Positions 1 to 5,624 of a DNA stretch of 5,773 bases are shown piece by piece. Source of the stretch: Mariprofundaceae bacterium (GTDB lineage Bacteria; Pseudomonadota; Zetaproteobacteria; Mariprofundales; Mariprofundaceae). Each line of letters opens with the position of its first letter. Position 1 is the first letter of the stretch. Under the pieces are notes generated by a model. The model was not told the DNA's origin and searched no databases. It saw only the letters and a program-made list of their open reading frames with translations. The stretch covers positions 1 to 5,773 of the forward strand of contig WSZY01000048.1 of the NCBI GenBank assembly GCA_013139875.1. The letters are read 5' to 3'. The translations under genes were made by a program, and so were the position numbers.

Positions 1-283
1 CCTCGCCCTCACCCTTTTTCCGCTCATCAGCCAGTACCGGAACAAGTGCAACGGTCAGCGTCCCCTCGGCAAACATACGGCGGAAAAAGTTTGGCAGCTT
101 GAAGGCGACAAAAAAGGCATCTGCAAGTGGTCCGGCACCAAGCACACGAGCCAGCAGCACATCGCGGATAAAACCCAAAACGCGGGAGAGCATGGTCCAG
201 CCGCCTACGGTAGAGGCGGCACCAAGCACACTTTGCTGTGCATCTTCATTGTCACTGTTTGACTTAGCAGCTCTATTGCCCAT
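1..283 (-). CDS. murJ: Lipid II flippase MurJ (MviN family), N-terminal 94 residues, cut by window edge
   Basis: MurJ is the inner-membrane flippase that moves the peptidoglycan precursor lipid II to the periplasmic face. The frame reads from ATG at 283-281 to the window edge, so only 94 residues of a protein normally over 500 are present. Residues 31-74 closely match the E. coli N-terminus: MLSRVLGFIRD, LGAG, ADAFFVAFKLPN and FRRMFAEG are visible. By this alignment R34, R40, D55 and R68 correspond to E. coli R18, R24, D39 and R52, residues reported as important for MurJ function. A hydrophilic extension of about ten residues precedes the first membrane helix. The start is supported by an AAGGG ribosome-binding site nine bases upstream on the minus strand. 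The gene is divergent from rpsU and shares its 133-base upstream region. Identification is confident. Nothing can be said about the rest of the protein. Confidence 0.93.
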   Translation of the reverse strand, partial: MGNRAAKSNSDNEDAQQSVLGAASTVGGWTMLSRVLGFIRDVLLARVLGAGPLADAFFVAFKLPNFFRRMFAEGTLTVALVPVLADERKKGEGE

Positions 284-305
284 AATTCGCGACCCTTTTT
301 GTAAA

Positions 306-340
306 CCTCTGCAACGGTTGATTAGCCAAGCGTGCAGAGG
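306..340. repeat. Inverted repeat in murJ/rpsU divergent region
   Basis: A perfect 8-base inverted repeat, CCTCTGCA (306-313) and TGCAGAGG (333-340), can extend by two further CG pairs past a single bulged A. The spacer is about 15 bases. On the minus strand it would lie in the murJ leader just ahead of the ribosome-binding site. On the plus strand it lies immediately before the proposed rpsU promoter. No T-run follows on either side at the spacing expected of a terminator, so an operator or an mRNA leader hairpin is more likely. Function is not known. Confidence 0.55.
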
Positions 341-341
341 C

Positions 342-370
342 GTGAGAAAGAATGCAATGATAGCTTAAAT
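342..370 (+). promoter_or_regulatory. Candidate sigma-70 promoter for rpsU
   Basis: GTGAGA (342-347, four of six matches to TTGACA) and TTAAAT (365-370, four of six matches to TATAAT) are separated by exactly 17 bases. This would start transcription near 377 and leave a leader of about 40 bases before rpsU. The placement is sensible for the head of this operon, but both boxes are imperfect and other pairings are possible in this AT-rich stretch. Confidence 0.35.
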
Positions 371-378
371 GCATTGCA
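353..378. repeat. Inverted repeat overlapping the rpsU promoter -10 region
   Basis: TGCAATG (353-359) and CATTGCA (372-378) form a perfect 7-base inverted repeat with a 12-base spacer. The spacer contains the proposed -10 hexamer of rpsU. A dimeric regulator bound here would block the promoter, so an operator is a reasonable inference. No known regulator motif is recognised. Confidence 0.4.
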
Positions 379-416
379 AATTTTATTGGAATCGACCAAA
401 GGCGGTGATTTTTTAA

Positions 417-632
417 ATGCCAGGTATCAAACTTAGTCCGGATGAGCCTATCGAATTGGCTCTGAAACGCTTCCGCAAACAGGTAGAGCGCGGCGGTGTG
501 ATCAGTGAGTGCCGTCGTCGTGAAGCCTATGAGAAACCTTCTATCGCTGCGAAGCGTAAAGAGGCAGCAGCTCGTAAGCGTCTGATGAAGCGTCTGCGCC
601 GCATACGTTCTCGTGAAAATCGCGAATATTAG
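417..632 (+). CDS. rpsU: 30S ribosomal protein bS21
   Basis: bS21 is a small, very basic protein of the 30S subunit platform that helps mRNA engagement during initiation. The 71-residue product equals the E. coli length and shows the family pattern: a PxEPIELALKRFRKQVERGG-type start, then ECRRREAYEKPS, then an Arg/Lys-rich C-terminal helix ending in RENREY. GGTGA (404-408), a good match to the anti-Shine-Dalgarno sequence, lies eight bases before ATG 417. It is the first gene of the rpsU-yqeY-dnaG-rpoD operon and is followed directly by an intrinsic terminator. The gene ends with TAG at 630-632, so UAG is used as a real stop here. This matters for interpreting the in-frame UAG of dnaG. Certainty is high. 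Confidence 0.97.
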   Translation: MPGIKLSPDEPIELALKRFRKQVERGGVISECRRREAYEKPSIAAKRKEAAARKRLMKRLRRIRSRENREY

Positions 633-655
633 AGCCTGTTTGTTCTGAATGATGT

Positions 656-690
656 AAAATGCCGGGCCTCTGTGTCCGGCATTTTTGTTT
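656..690 (+). terminator. Intrinsic terminator after rpsU (likely partial)
   Basis: ATGCCGG (659-665) and CCGGCAT (676-682) form a perfect stem around a 10-base loop. It is extended by AAA/TTT and followed by a T-rich tail (683-690). The position, 24 bases after the rpsU stop, matches the known attenuating terminator between rpsU and dnaG of E. coli. It is inferred to lower transcription of yqeY, dnaG and rpoD relative to rpsU. Confidence 0.88.
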
Positions 691-708
691 TGAATTGATA
701 GACAGTGA

Positions 709-815
709 TCCGGAGCATCCTGCCCGGACCATCGACGCAAAAGATAAAACGTGGTTTTTCTTTTGCTTACAAAATGATCGGCTTCTTCGATCATTTTGGC
801 AGGCCACCCCTGGCC
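709..815 (+). other. Cluster of four consecutive stem-loops in the rpsU-yqeY spacer
   Basis: The 166-base spacer between the rpsU terminator and yqeY holds four inverted repeats in a row. The first is TCCGG/CCGGA (709-713/724-728). The second is GCAAAAGA/TCTTTTGC (737-744/759-766), continuing past a bulged T into AAAAC/GTTTT with a three-base loop. The third is a perfect ten-pair stem, 771-780/788-797 (AAAATGATCG), with a seven-base loop. The fourth is GGCCA/TGGCC (802-806/811-815). No open frame with a convincing start and ribosome-binding site lies here. Possible roles are RNA processing or stabilisation of the operon mRNA, attenuation, or a small transposon-derived palindromic element. The sequence does not decide between them. 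Confidence 0.6.
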
Positions 816-856
816 GGCGCAGAGGATGTAACAGACTAAACTTCAGAGGTTGGCAA

Positions 857-1300
857 ATGTTAACAGAGCAAATTACAGATGAGATGAAACAGGCGATGAA
901 GGCTGGAGACAAGCTCAGACTGGGTGCTATCCGAATGTTGCGTGCTGCATTGAAAGACAAGGAGATTGAGCTGGGCAGCGCGTTGAGTGAAGAGGATGTG
1001 ATTGCTGTCGTTGGCAGGATGATCAAACAGCGAAAGGATGCAGCAAACCAGTACAGTGAGGCCGGCCGTGATGATCTGGCAGCCAAAGAGCTGGAAGAGG
1101 TTCGTGTGTATGAGGCCTATATGCCCGCACAACTCTCCGGGGAAGAGGTCAGAGTGATTGTTTGCGAGGCTGTTGCAAGCAGTGGTGCCGAGGGCATGCG
1201 TGATATGGGCAAGGTGATGGGAGTCATTCGTCCGAAGCTACAGGGGAAAGCTGATATGGGGATGGTTTCCGCACTTGTGAAACAGCAGCTTCAGGGTTGA
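857..1300 (+). CDS. GatB/YqeY domain-containing protein
   Basis: This encodes a 147-residue cytoplasmic protein of the GatB/YqeY family, which resembles the C-terminal tRNA-binding domain of the Asp/Glu-tRNA amidotransferase subunit GatB. The role of the stand-alone protein is not established. Family features seen are an N-terminal helix with EQITDEMKQAMKAGD (4-18), RLGAIRMLRAALKDKEIE (21-38), the KQRKDAANQY segment (58-67), YEAYMPAQLS (86-95) and the C-terminal MGKVMG...G-K-AD-G (117-135). Length is normal for the family. The reading frame is open as far up as 659, but ATG 857 is chosen because AGAGG (845-849) lies seven bases upstream and the family begins here. The longer version would translate through the rpsU terminator and the hairpin cluster. 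Its place between rpsU and dnaG is common in proteobacteria. Confidence 0.93.
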   Translation: MLTEQITDEMKQAMKAGDKLRLGAIRMLRAALKDKEIELGSALSEEDVIAVVGRMIKQRKDAANQYSEAGRDDLAAKELEEVRVYEAYMPAQLSGEEVRVIVCEAVASSGAEGMRDMGKVMGVIRPKLQGKADMGMVSALVKQQLQG

Positions 1301-1347
1301 TCGGCGTACTTGCGTAATCACCGTTTAGCAACTTAAATAGCGGAATC

Positions 1348-2307
1348 ATGGCTCAATTCTCCCCTGCATTTCTGGATGAGGTACTGGCACGTACAGACCT
1401 GGCTGAAGTTATTGGCCGGCATGTAGAGCTGAAGCGTTCAGGGTCCAATCTGATGGGGCTCTGCCCTTTCCATCATGAAAAGAGCCCCTCTTTTTCGGTT
1501 TCACCCGATAAACAGCTCTACTACTGCTTCGGCTGCGGCAAAGGTGGCGGTGCATTTCAGTTTCTGATGGAGCACGATGGCTACGCCTTTCCTGAAGCAG
1601 TGGAATATCTGGCAGAGAAGGCAGGAATTGAGATTCCCAGACAGGCGGCATCTGATCCCGGTGAAACAGAACGGCGTAAGAGGGCTTTTGAGCTGCTCTC
1701 CAAGGTGGCGGATGTGTTTGTCAGGCAGCTTGCCGGCGAAAAAGGGAAAGTTGCCCGCGAATACCTTGAGTATCGTAAATTGCCGGAAGCAATCATCCGG
1801 GACTACAAGCTCGGCTATGCCCCCGCCGGTTATGGTTTTATGGAGCACTGTTTTGGTTCTGATTCCAGAATCTCGGCACAACTGGAGTCGATCGGGCTGC
1901 TTTTTAAAGGGGATCGTGGCTATGTCGACAGGTTTCGTGACCGCTTGATCTTCCCTATTCGCGACAGGCGGGGAAAAACCGTTGGCTTCGGGGGCAGGAT
2001 TCTGGGTGATGAGAAGAGTGCGAAGTATCTCAATTCACCGGAGACACCATTTTTTCATAAGTCCGATCTACTCTACGGGCTTGCTGAGCATCGTGAAGAG
2101 ATTCGTAAGCGTAAGCTGCTGCTGGTGGTTGAGGGTTATATGGATGTGCTGGCGCTGGCAGCTCATGGCCTGCCAATCGGGCTTGCACCGCTCGGAACGG
2201 CGATTGGTGAGCGGCAGATTCTGGAGATTCTCCGGCTGCATGATGGACCTGTGTTCTGTTTTGATGGCGACAGAGCAGGCAGGCAGGCTGCCTGGCGTGC
2301 ACTGTAG
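1348..2307 (+). CDS. dnaG: DNA primase DnaG, N-terminal part, ending at a premature in-frame UAG
   Basis: DnaG makes the RNA primers for chromosomal replication at the DnaB helicase. This 319-residue part contains the CHC2 zinc-binding domain with ligands C39, H42, C60 and C63 (C-x2-H-x17-C-x2-C), the basic RNA-polymerase core motif around RFRDRLIFPIRD (195-206) and GFGGR (213-217), KYLNSPET (226-233), and the first part of the TOPRIM domain with EGYMD (E262, D266) and DGDRAG (D306, D308). It stops at TAG 2305-2307, after GRQAAWRAL. That point equals E. coli E323, inside TOPRIM. The frame continues unbroken afterwards in the same phase, so this is half of one gene. The fragment lacks the last TOPRIM carboxylates, the helical subdomain and the DnaB-binding domain, and should be inactive alone. 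The start ATG 1348 fits the family N-terminus. Its ribosome-binding site is weak (GGA at 1342-1344), in keeping with low primase expression. Confidence 0.93.
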   Translation: MAQFSPAFLDEVLARTDLAEVIGRHVELKRSGSNLMGLCPFHHEKSPSFSVSPDKQLYYCFGCGKGGGAFQFLMEHDGYAFPEAVEYLAEKAGIEIPRQAASDPGETERRKRAFELLSKVADVFVRQLAGEKGKVAREYLEYRKLPEAIIRDYKLGYAPAGYGFMEHCFGSDSRISAQLESIGLLFKGDRGYVDRFRDRLIFPIRDRRGKTVGFGGRILGDEKSAKYLNSPETPFFHKSDLLYGLAEHREEIRKRKLLLVVEGYMDVLALAAHGLPIGLAPLGTAIGERQILEILRLHDGPVFCFDGDRAGRQAAWRAL

Positions 2308-2317
2308 CGGATGCTAC
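2304..2317 (+). other. In-frame amber codon within a perfect stem-loop in dnaG
   Basis: GTAGC (2304-2308) and GCTAC (2313-2317) pair perfectly around the loop GGAT. The TAG stop at 2305-2307 lies in the left arm. A second small hairpin, CAGGCA/TGCCTG (2280-2285/2289-2294), lies ten bases before the stop within a CAGG-rich stretch. An ATG occurs three bases after the stop (2311-2313), close enough for termination-reinitiation. No Shine-Dalgarno sequence precedes it. Whether this is a mutation, a sequencing error or a recoding signal cannot be decided from the sequence. Confidence 0.7.
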
Positions 2318-3048
2318 CGATTCTGAAGGCGGAGCATTCACCCAGATTTCTCTATCTGCCGGATGGTGAAGACCCTGACTCGCTGGTTGCCAAAGAGGGG
2401 AGTGAGGCTTTCAGCAGACGTATTGAGAGTGAGGCGCGCCCGGTGATGGAGACATGGCTGCAGGGGTTAAGAAACATTGCCGGTCAGGGGAGTGATGGCG
2501 ATGCCCGCATGGCAAAAAAAGCCGATGCGATGCTGAAGACCATGACAGATCATTTTCTGGCCGATGCATGGCGGAAAGAGGCCAATCAGAAAACAGGCGT
2601 TCCGATTTCGAAAAAGTTTATTAAAAGTGATGCCGGAACTGTTCATTTAAAGGCGGAGAGGCTGAGTGCGGAAGAGAAATTTGTTGCCGGATTGCTTCAG
2701 AATCCTGCCCGTTTTGCTGCTCTAAGCGAAGAGGATTCAGGGGTTTTTCTTGACACCAACCCGGTAAATGGGATATACACCCGAGCCTTTTTCCTTATCC
2801 AGGATAGTAGAAGTGGTGAAATCAGTTCTGCCGAGCTCATGAAGAGGCTGGCGGATAGTGATGATCCAACTTTGGCATTATGGAGTAATGCTCCGGACAT
2901 TGAAGATGAAGAGTTTTCCAAGCTGCTGGCAACAGTGCGTGCAAATGCAATTCGCCGCAGGTTGAAGGGTGGTATTGGCTTGCAGGAAGCGGTGGAGCTT
3001 CAGCGCAGGCTGCATGAATTGGATGGACAACGTAGAGGTAATGAATGA
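2311..3048 (+). CDS. dnaG: DNA primase DnaG, C-terminal part, downstream of the in-frame UAG
   Basis: This is the direct in-phase continuation of dnaG. With the upstream part and the UAG position it would give 566 residues, against 581 in E. coli. The 25-residue spacing between DGDRAG and LPDGEDPD is the same as in E. coli, so nothing is inserted or deleted. The segment begins with the end of TOPRIM and carries PDGEDPDSL (338-346 in full-length numbering), where D342 and D344 match the E. coli metal-binding D345 and D347. A helical subdomain follows, then from about residue 440 ([14 protein letters not shown]) the C-terminal helical domain that binds DnaB helicase. ATG 2311 is only the first Met after the stop. 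It has no clear ribosome-binding site and need not be a genuine start. Separate production would require reinitiation. The gene ends TGA 3046-3048, overlapping the rpoD start. Confidence 0.88.
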   Translation: MLPILKAEHSPRFLYLPDGEDPDSLVAKEGSEAFSRRIESEARPVMETWLQGLRNIAGQGSDGDARMAKKADAMLKTMTDHFLADAWRKEANQKTGVPISKKFIKSDAGTVHLKAERLSAEEKFVAGLLQNPARFAALSEEDSGVFLDTNPVNGIYTRAFFLIQDSRSGEISSAELMKRLADSDDPTLALWSNAPDIEDEEFSKLLATVRANAIRRRLKGGIGLQEAVELQRRLHELDGQRRGNE

Positions 3049-5018
3049 CACAATCAAAAATTGATCCGTTCCGTGTGAAAGAGCTCGGCTCACTGATGGC
3101 CAAAGGTAAAGAGGCCGGGTACATCACCTATGATGAGCTTAACAAACATCTGCCTGAAGGGCTGGTTTCAGCAGATAATGTAGAGCAGATCATTAACCTG
3201 TTTACGGAGATGGGTGTTGAGGTTGTCGACCCTGAACGTGCGCCGACCGGTGCCTACGCCATGCGTAAGGATCGTCTGCGTAAAGAGGACTCTGCCCTGC
3301 GTGCTGACACTACAACGCTGGGGACAGTCATCCGGATTGATGACCCGGTACGTATGTATTTGCGTGAGATGGGGACAGTTGAGCTGTTGACCCGTGAGGG
3401 TGAAATTGAGATTGCCCGCCGGATCGAAGAGGGGCGTTTGCAGGTTCATGAGTCGATCTGCCTCTGCCCTGCCACATTCAGAGAGATCATGCTGCTGGGT
3501 GAGCGTGTTATCCAGATTCGAGATGAGGCGATTGAACTTGAGTTGGAAGATGGCCCGAATTTCCGCGATATTCTCGATATTGATGATAAGGTCGTAAATG
3601 CTGCAGCGATTGCCGAGTATGAGAATCGTCTCAACAAGAGTGATGACGATGATGATGAGCCGACAGATACAGAGAAGCTCGATCCGGATCAGCTCTCTGC
3701 TGCTATTAAGGCGCGTACAGCTACGCCGGATGGTACGCCGATGGAAGAGACCATCATCACCAAAGAGGAGCAGCTTGAAGAGGCACTGATCCACTTTGAT
3801 GCTGCTAAAGCGCTTCATGATGAGTTCATCAAACTGAAGAAACGTTCTAATAAGCGGCCGAGTGATGAGAAGCTTGCTGCGCAGACCCAGAAAGTGCTCG
3901 ACGCCATGTTGATGGAGCTGGTATCCATTCCATTCTCAACCAAACAGATTGATGCGCTGGTTCAGCGCTTTAAGAATGCTGTTGAGCGGGTTCGCAAATA
4001 TGAGCGGGCCATTCGTGATTTTGCTCTGGGCGCCAAGATGCCGCGTAAACTCTTCATCGAGACATTCCTGCCGAACGAGACCAATGAACGTTGGGTCGAC
4101 AGCCTGTTAAAGGAGCATGGCGACAAGCCGTGGGCGGAGGCCTTAGAACAGCGTGCCAGTAAGATTCGTGAAAATCAGCGTCGTCTGAAACGTGTTGAGC
4201 AAGAGAGCGAGATGGGTGTGGAAGAGCTGAAGACCGTAGCGCGTAAGCTGACTATGGGTGAGGCTAAGGCACGTCAGGCCAAGCGTGAGATGATTGAGGC
4301 AAACCTGCGTCTGGTGATCTCTATTGCCAAAAAATATACCAATCGCGGGCTTGGCTTCCTTGATCTGATTCAGGAAGGAAATATTGGCCTGATGAAAGCG
4401 GTTGATAAGTTTGAGTGGCGTCGCGGTTATAAGTTTTCAACTTATGCAACATGGTGGATCCGTCAGGCGATTACCCGTTCCATTGCCGATCAGGCACGCA
4501 CGATCCGTATTCCGGTTCACATGATTGAGACCATCAATAAAATGATGCGTGTCTCCCGCCAGATTGCTCAGGAAATCGGTCGCGAGCCGAGTCCGGAAGA
4601 GCTGGCTGAACACCTGGAGATGCCGGTCGAAAAAGTTGAGCAGATTCTTGAAGTGGCTAAGGAGCCGGTCTCTCTGGAGACACCAATCGGTGATGACGAG
4701 GACTCCCAGCTTGGAGATTTTGTTGAAGATGATAAGGCCGAAAACCCACTGGATGGTGCAGTGAGTGAGGCATTGCGTGAAGCAACGCTTGAAGTGCTGG
4801 ATAATCTGACGCCTCGTGAAGAGAAGGTGCTTCGTATGCGTTTTGGTATCGGCATGAATACTGACCACACGCTGGAAGAGGTTGGCAAACAGTTCGGCGT
4901 AACACGTGAGCGTATTCGTCAGATTGAGGCAAAAGCCCTGCGTAAGCTTCGTCACCCTTCACGCTCCCAGAAGCTGAAGACCTTTGCAGACTCTCCGGAT
5001 GCACCGCCTGTTATATAA
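3045..5018 (+). CDS. rpoD: RNA polymerase housekeeping sigma factor RpoD (sigma-70)
   Basis: This 657-residue primary sigma factor directs RNA polymerase to housekeeping promoters. E. coli RpoD has 613. Region 1.1 occupies about residues 1-62 and region 1.2 about 99-130 ([12 protein letters not shown]). A long non-conserved region (131-400) includes a run of five Asp at 200-204. Region 2 lies at about 409-490, with [20 protein letters not shown] for core binding and [10 protein letters not shown] (467-476) for -10 recognition and melting. Region 3 spans about 491-570 ([31 protein letters not shown]). Region 4 spans about 575-640, with the -35 helix-turn-helix [20 protein letters not shown]. 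Start ATG 3045 overlaps the dnaG stop as ATGA and is preceded by AGAGG (3034-3038), implying translational coupling to dnaG. Nothing essential is missing. An interrupted dnaG does not remove this ribosome-binding site, but translation arriving from dnaG may fall. Confidence 0.98.
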   Translation: MTQSKIDPFRVKELGSLMAKGKEAGYITYDELNKHLPEGLVSADNVEQIINLFTEMGVEVVDPERAPTGAYAMRKDRLRKEDSALRADTTTLGTVIRIDDPVRMYLREMGTVELLTREGEIEIARRIEEGRLQVHESICLCPATFREIMLLGERVIQIRDEAIELELEDGPNFRDILDIDDKVVNAAAIAEYENRLNKSDDDDDEPTDTEKLDPDQLSAAIKARTATPDGTPMEETIITKEEQLEEALIHFDAAKALHDEFIKLKKRSNKRPSDEKLAAQTQKVLDAMLMELVSIPFSTKQIDALVQRFKNAVERVRKYERAIRDFALGAKMPRKLFIETFLPNETNERWVDSLLKEHGDKPWAEALEQRASKIRENQRRLKRVEQESEMGVEELKTVARKLTMGEAKARQAKREMIEANLRLVISIAKKYTNRGLGFLDLIQEGNIGLMKAVDKFEWRRGYKFSTYATWWIRQAITRSIADQARTIRIPVHMIETINKMMRVSRQIAQEIGREPSPEELAEHLEMPVEKVEQILEVAKEPVSLETPIGDDEDSQLGDFVEDDKAENPLDGAVSEALREATLEVLDNLTPREEKVLRMRFGIGMNTDHTLEEVGKQFGVTRERIRQIEAKALRKLRHPSRSQKLKTFADSPDAPPVI

Positions 5019-5023
5019 CAGCG

Positions 5024-5054
5024 AAAGGGGTCGCTGAAGAGCGGCCCTTTTTTT
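5024..5054 (+). terminator. Intrinsic terminator after rpoD
   Basis: AAAGGG-g-TCGC (5024-5034) pairs with GCGGCCCTTT (5041-5050), with one bulged G and one G-U pair, around the loop TGAAGA. Seven T residues follow (5048-5054). It begins six bases after the rpoD stop and ends the operon. A competing stem, CAGCG/CGCTG (5019-5023/5032-5036), could form over the same bases. Confidence 0.82.
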
Positions 5055-5102
5055 ATCGGATGATCGGATTCCGGGGTGGGGCTATCCTGCCGTCAGATTA
5101 AT
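5055..5102 (+). promoter_or_regulatory. Presumed promoter region of the downstream RNA, with tandem ATCGGAT repeats
   Basis: Directly after the rpoD terminator ATCGGAT occurs twice (5055-5061 and 5063-5069). The same heptamer, continuing as TTC, recurs at 5661-5667 upstream of the RRM gene. If the structured RNA at 5103-5345 is an independent gene, its promoter must lie here, because the rpoD terminator separates it from the operon. No strong -35/-10 pair is evident. TATCCT (5083-5088) and TATTGT (5114-5119) are only weak -10 candidates. The regulatory role is inferred from position. Confidence 0.25.
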
Positions 5103-5345
5103 GCGTACATCCTTATTGTGCACGCTTCATCCCCACAGGAAGTGGGGCGGCCGAATATCATGAGGTCGTAAGCGCAGGCGGACAAATCAGCAGGACAGCT
5201 GATTTGGAGGGGCTTTAGACCACCCAAAGGTGAGAGGCCATGGATGGACTCGAATCACATGTGCCGCCGGAGTGATAGGAGTAATAAGCAGGGACGCTTA
5301 TTGCGTATGATTCAAACAAAAAAGCCCGCCAGAGGCGGGCCTTTT
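5103..5345 (+). ncRNA. Candidate structured small RNA with GGA loops, CsrB/RsmZ-like
   Basis: The gap between rpoD and the RRM gene is non-coding but dense in hairpins whose loops carry GGA, the core of CsrA/RsmA binding sites. CCCCAC/GTGGGG (5131-5136/5142-5147) presents AGGAA, and ACAGGA there resembles the CsrA consensus. A nine-pair stem, 5183-5191/5198-5206, presents AGGACA. GGC-CATG/CATG-t-GCC (5236-5242/5258-5265) has GATGGACT in its loop. A nine-pair stem, 5281-5289/5296-5304, presents AGGGAC. Further GGA motifs lie between stems (5180-5182, 5269-5271, 5278-5280). A strong terminator closes the unit. This architecture is that of CsrB/RsmZ RNAs, which sequester the translational regulator CsrA. 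The 5' end is uncertain (about 5103-5125). Folding is by eye, and another class of structured RNA is possible. I am surer that it is an RNA gene than of its class. Confidence 0.55.
5318..5345. terminator. Bidirectional intrinsic terminator
   Basis: GCCCGCC (5324-5330) and GGCGGGC (5334-5340) form a perfect seven-pair GC stem around AGA. Six A residues precede it (5318-5323), giving six T on the minus strand, and C plus four T follow (5341-5345) on the plus strand. It can therefore end both the plus-strand RNA candidate and the convergent minus-strand RRM gene, whose stop codon is 24 bases away. Confidence 0.92.
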
Positions 5346-5369
5346 AACTTCTACAGATAAAAATTCTGC

Positions 5370-5624
5370 TTAGAAGCGGCGCTCACGGGGCTTGGCCTCA
5401 TTCACACGCAGATTGCGTCCATCAAGTTCCGCGCCGTCAAGCGCTTCAATGGCAGCATTGCCCTCGTCATCACTGGACATCTCAACAAAACCGAAGCCAC
5501 GGCTACGATCTGTCTCACGATCCACGACTACTTTTGCACTGGTTACGTCACCGAACTCTGCGAAAACTTCGCTCAGTCCATGGTCATCGGTGTTAAAAGA
5601 AAGATTTCCAACATAAATATTCAT
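5370..5624 (-). CDS. Single-RRM RNA-binding protein
   Basis: This 84-residue protein is almost entirely one RNA recognition motif. RNP2 is IYVGNL (residues 3-8) and RNP1 is RGFGFVEM (42-49), with the aromatic Y4, F44 and F46 expected to stack on RNA bases. The beta-alpha-beta spacing is complete (EVFAEFGDV, VVVDRETDRSRG, AAIEALDGAELDGRNLRVNEAKPR). Only a short basic tail, RERRF, follows, with no glycine-rich extension. Such small bacterial RRM proteins are likely cytoplasmic and bind single-stranded RNA. Some are cold-induced in cyanobacteria, but the targets here are unknown. GAGGAT (5638-5633, minus strand) lies about nine bases before ATG 5624. The gene converges on the candidate small RNA and shares its terminator. 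Family assignment is firm and cellular role unknown. Confidence 0.95.
   Translation of the reverse strand: MNIYVGNLSFNTDDHGLSEVFAEFGDVTSAKVVVDRETDRSRGFGFVEMSSDDEGNAAIEALDGAELDGRNLRVNEAKPRERRF

Noticed and set aside
199..211. Runs of acidic codons in rpoD (five Asp) looked like a low-complexity insertion.
   Set aside because: It lies in the non-conserved region between 1.2 and 2.1, which is naturally variable and acidic in proteobacterial RpoD. The numbers here are residue positions.
273..794. Long minus-strand frame across rpsU and its spacer.
   Set aside because: It is antisense to rpsU and its terminator, has no ribosome-binding site, and its protein shows no recognisable family. It also overlaps the murJ start.
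659..856. Longer version of the GatB/YqeY protein starting at ATG 659.
   Set aside because: The extra 66 residues would be encoded by the rpsU terminator and the hairpin cluster, lack family similarity, and have no ribosome-binding site. ATG 857 has a good one.
1310..1338. Possible dnaG promoter, TTGCGT and TTAAAT spaced 17 bases.
   Set aside because: The -35 box matches at only three of six positions, and transcription would start about three to seven bases before ATG 1348, leaving no room for a ribosome-binding site.
5077..5090. TGG...TGC resembling a sigma-54 promoter before the RNA candidate.
   Set aside because: The GG-to-GC spacing is nine bases where ten is required.
5240..5265. ACTCGAATCA suggested a tRNA T-loop.
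   Set aside because: The flanking bases do not form a T-stem, and no acceptor, D or anticodon arm can be fitted around it.
5240..5275. Short frame ATG 5240 to TGA, 11 codons, preceded by AAAGGTGAGAGG, inside the RNA candidate.
   Set aside because: It is too short to judge, its start sits in a hairpin stem, and its purine-rich upstream bases are better explained as part of the structured RNA. A dual-function RNA cannot be excluded.
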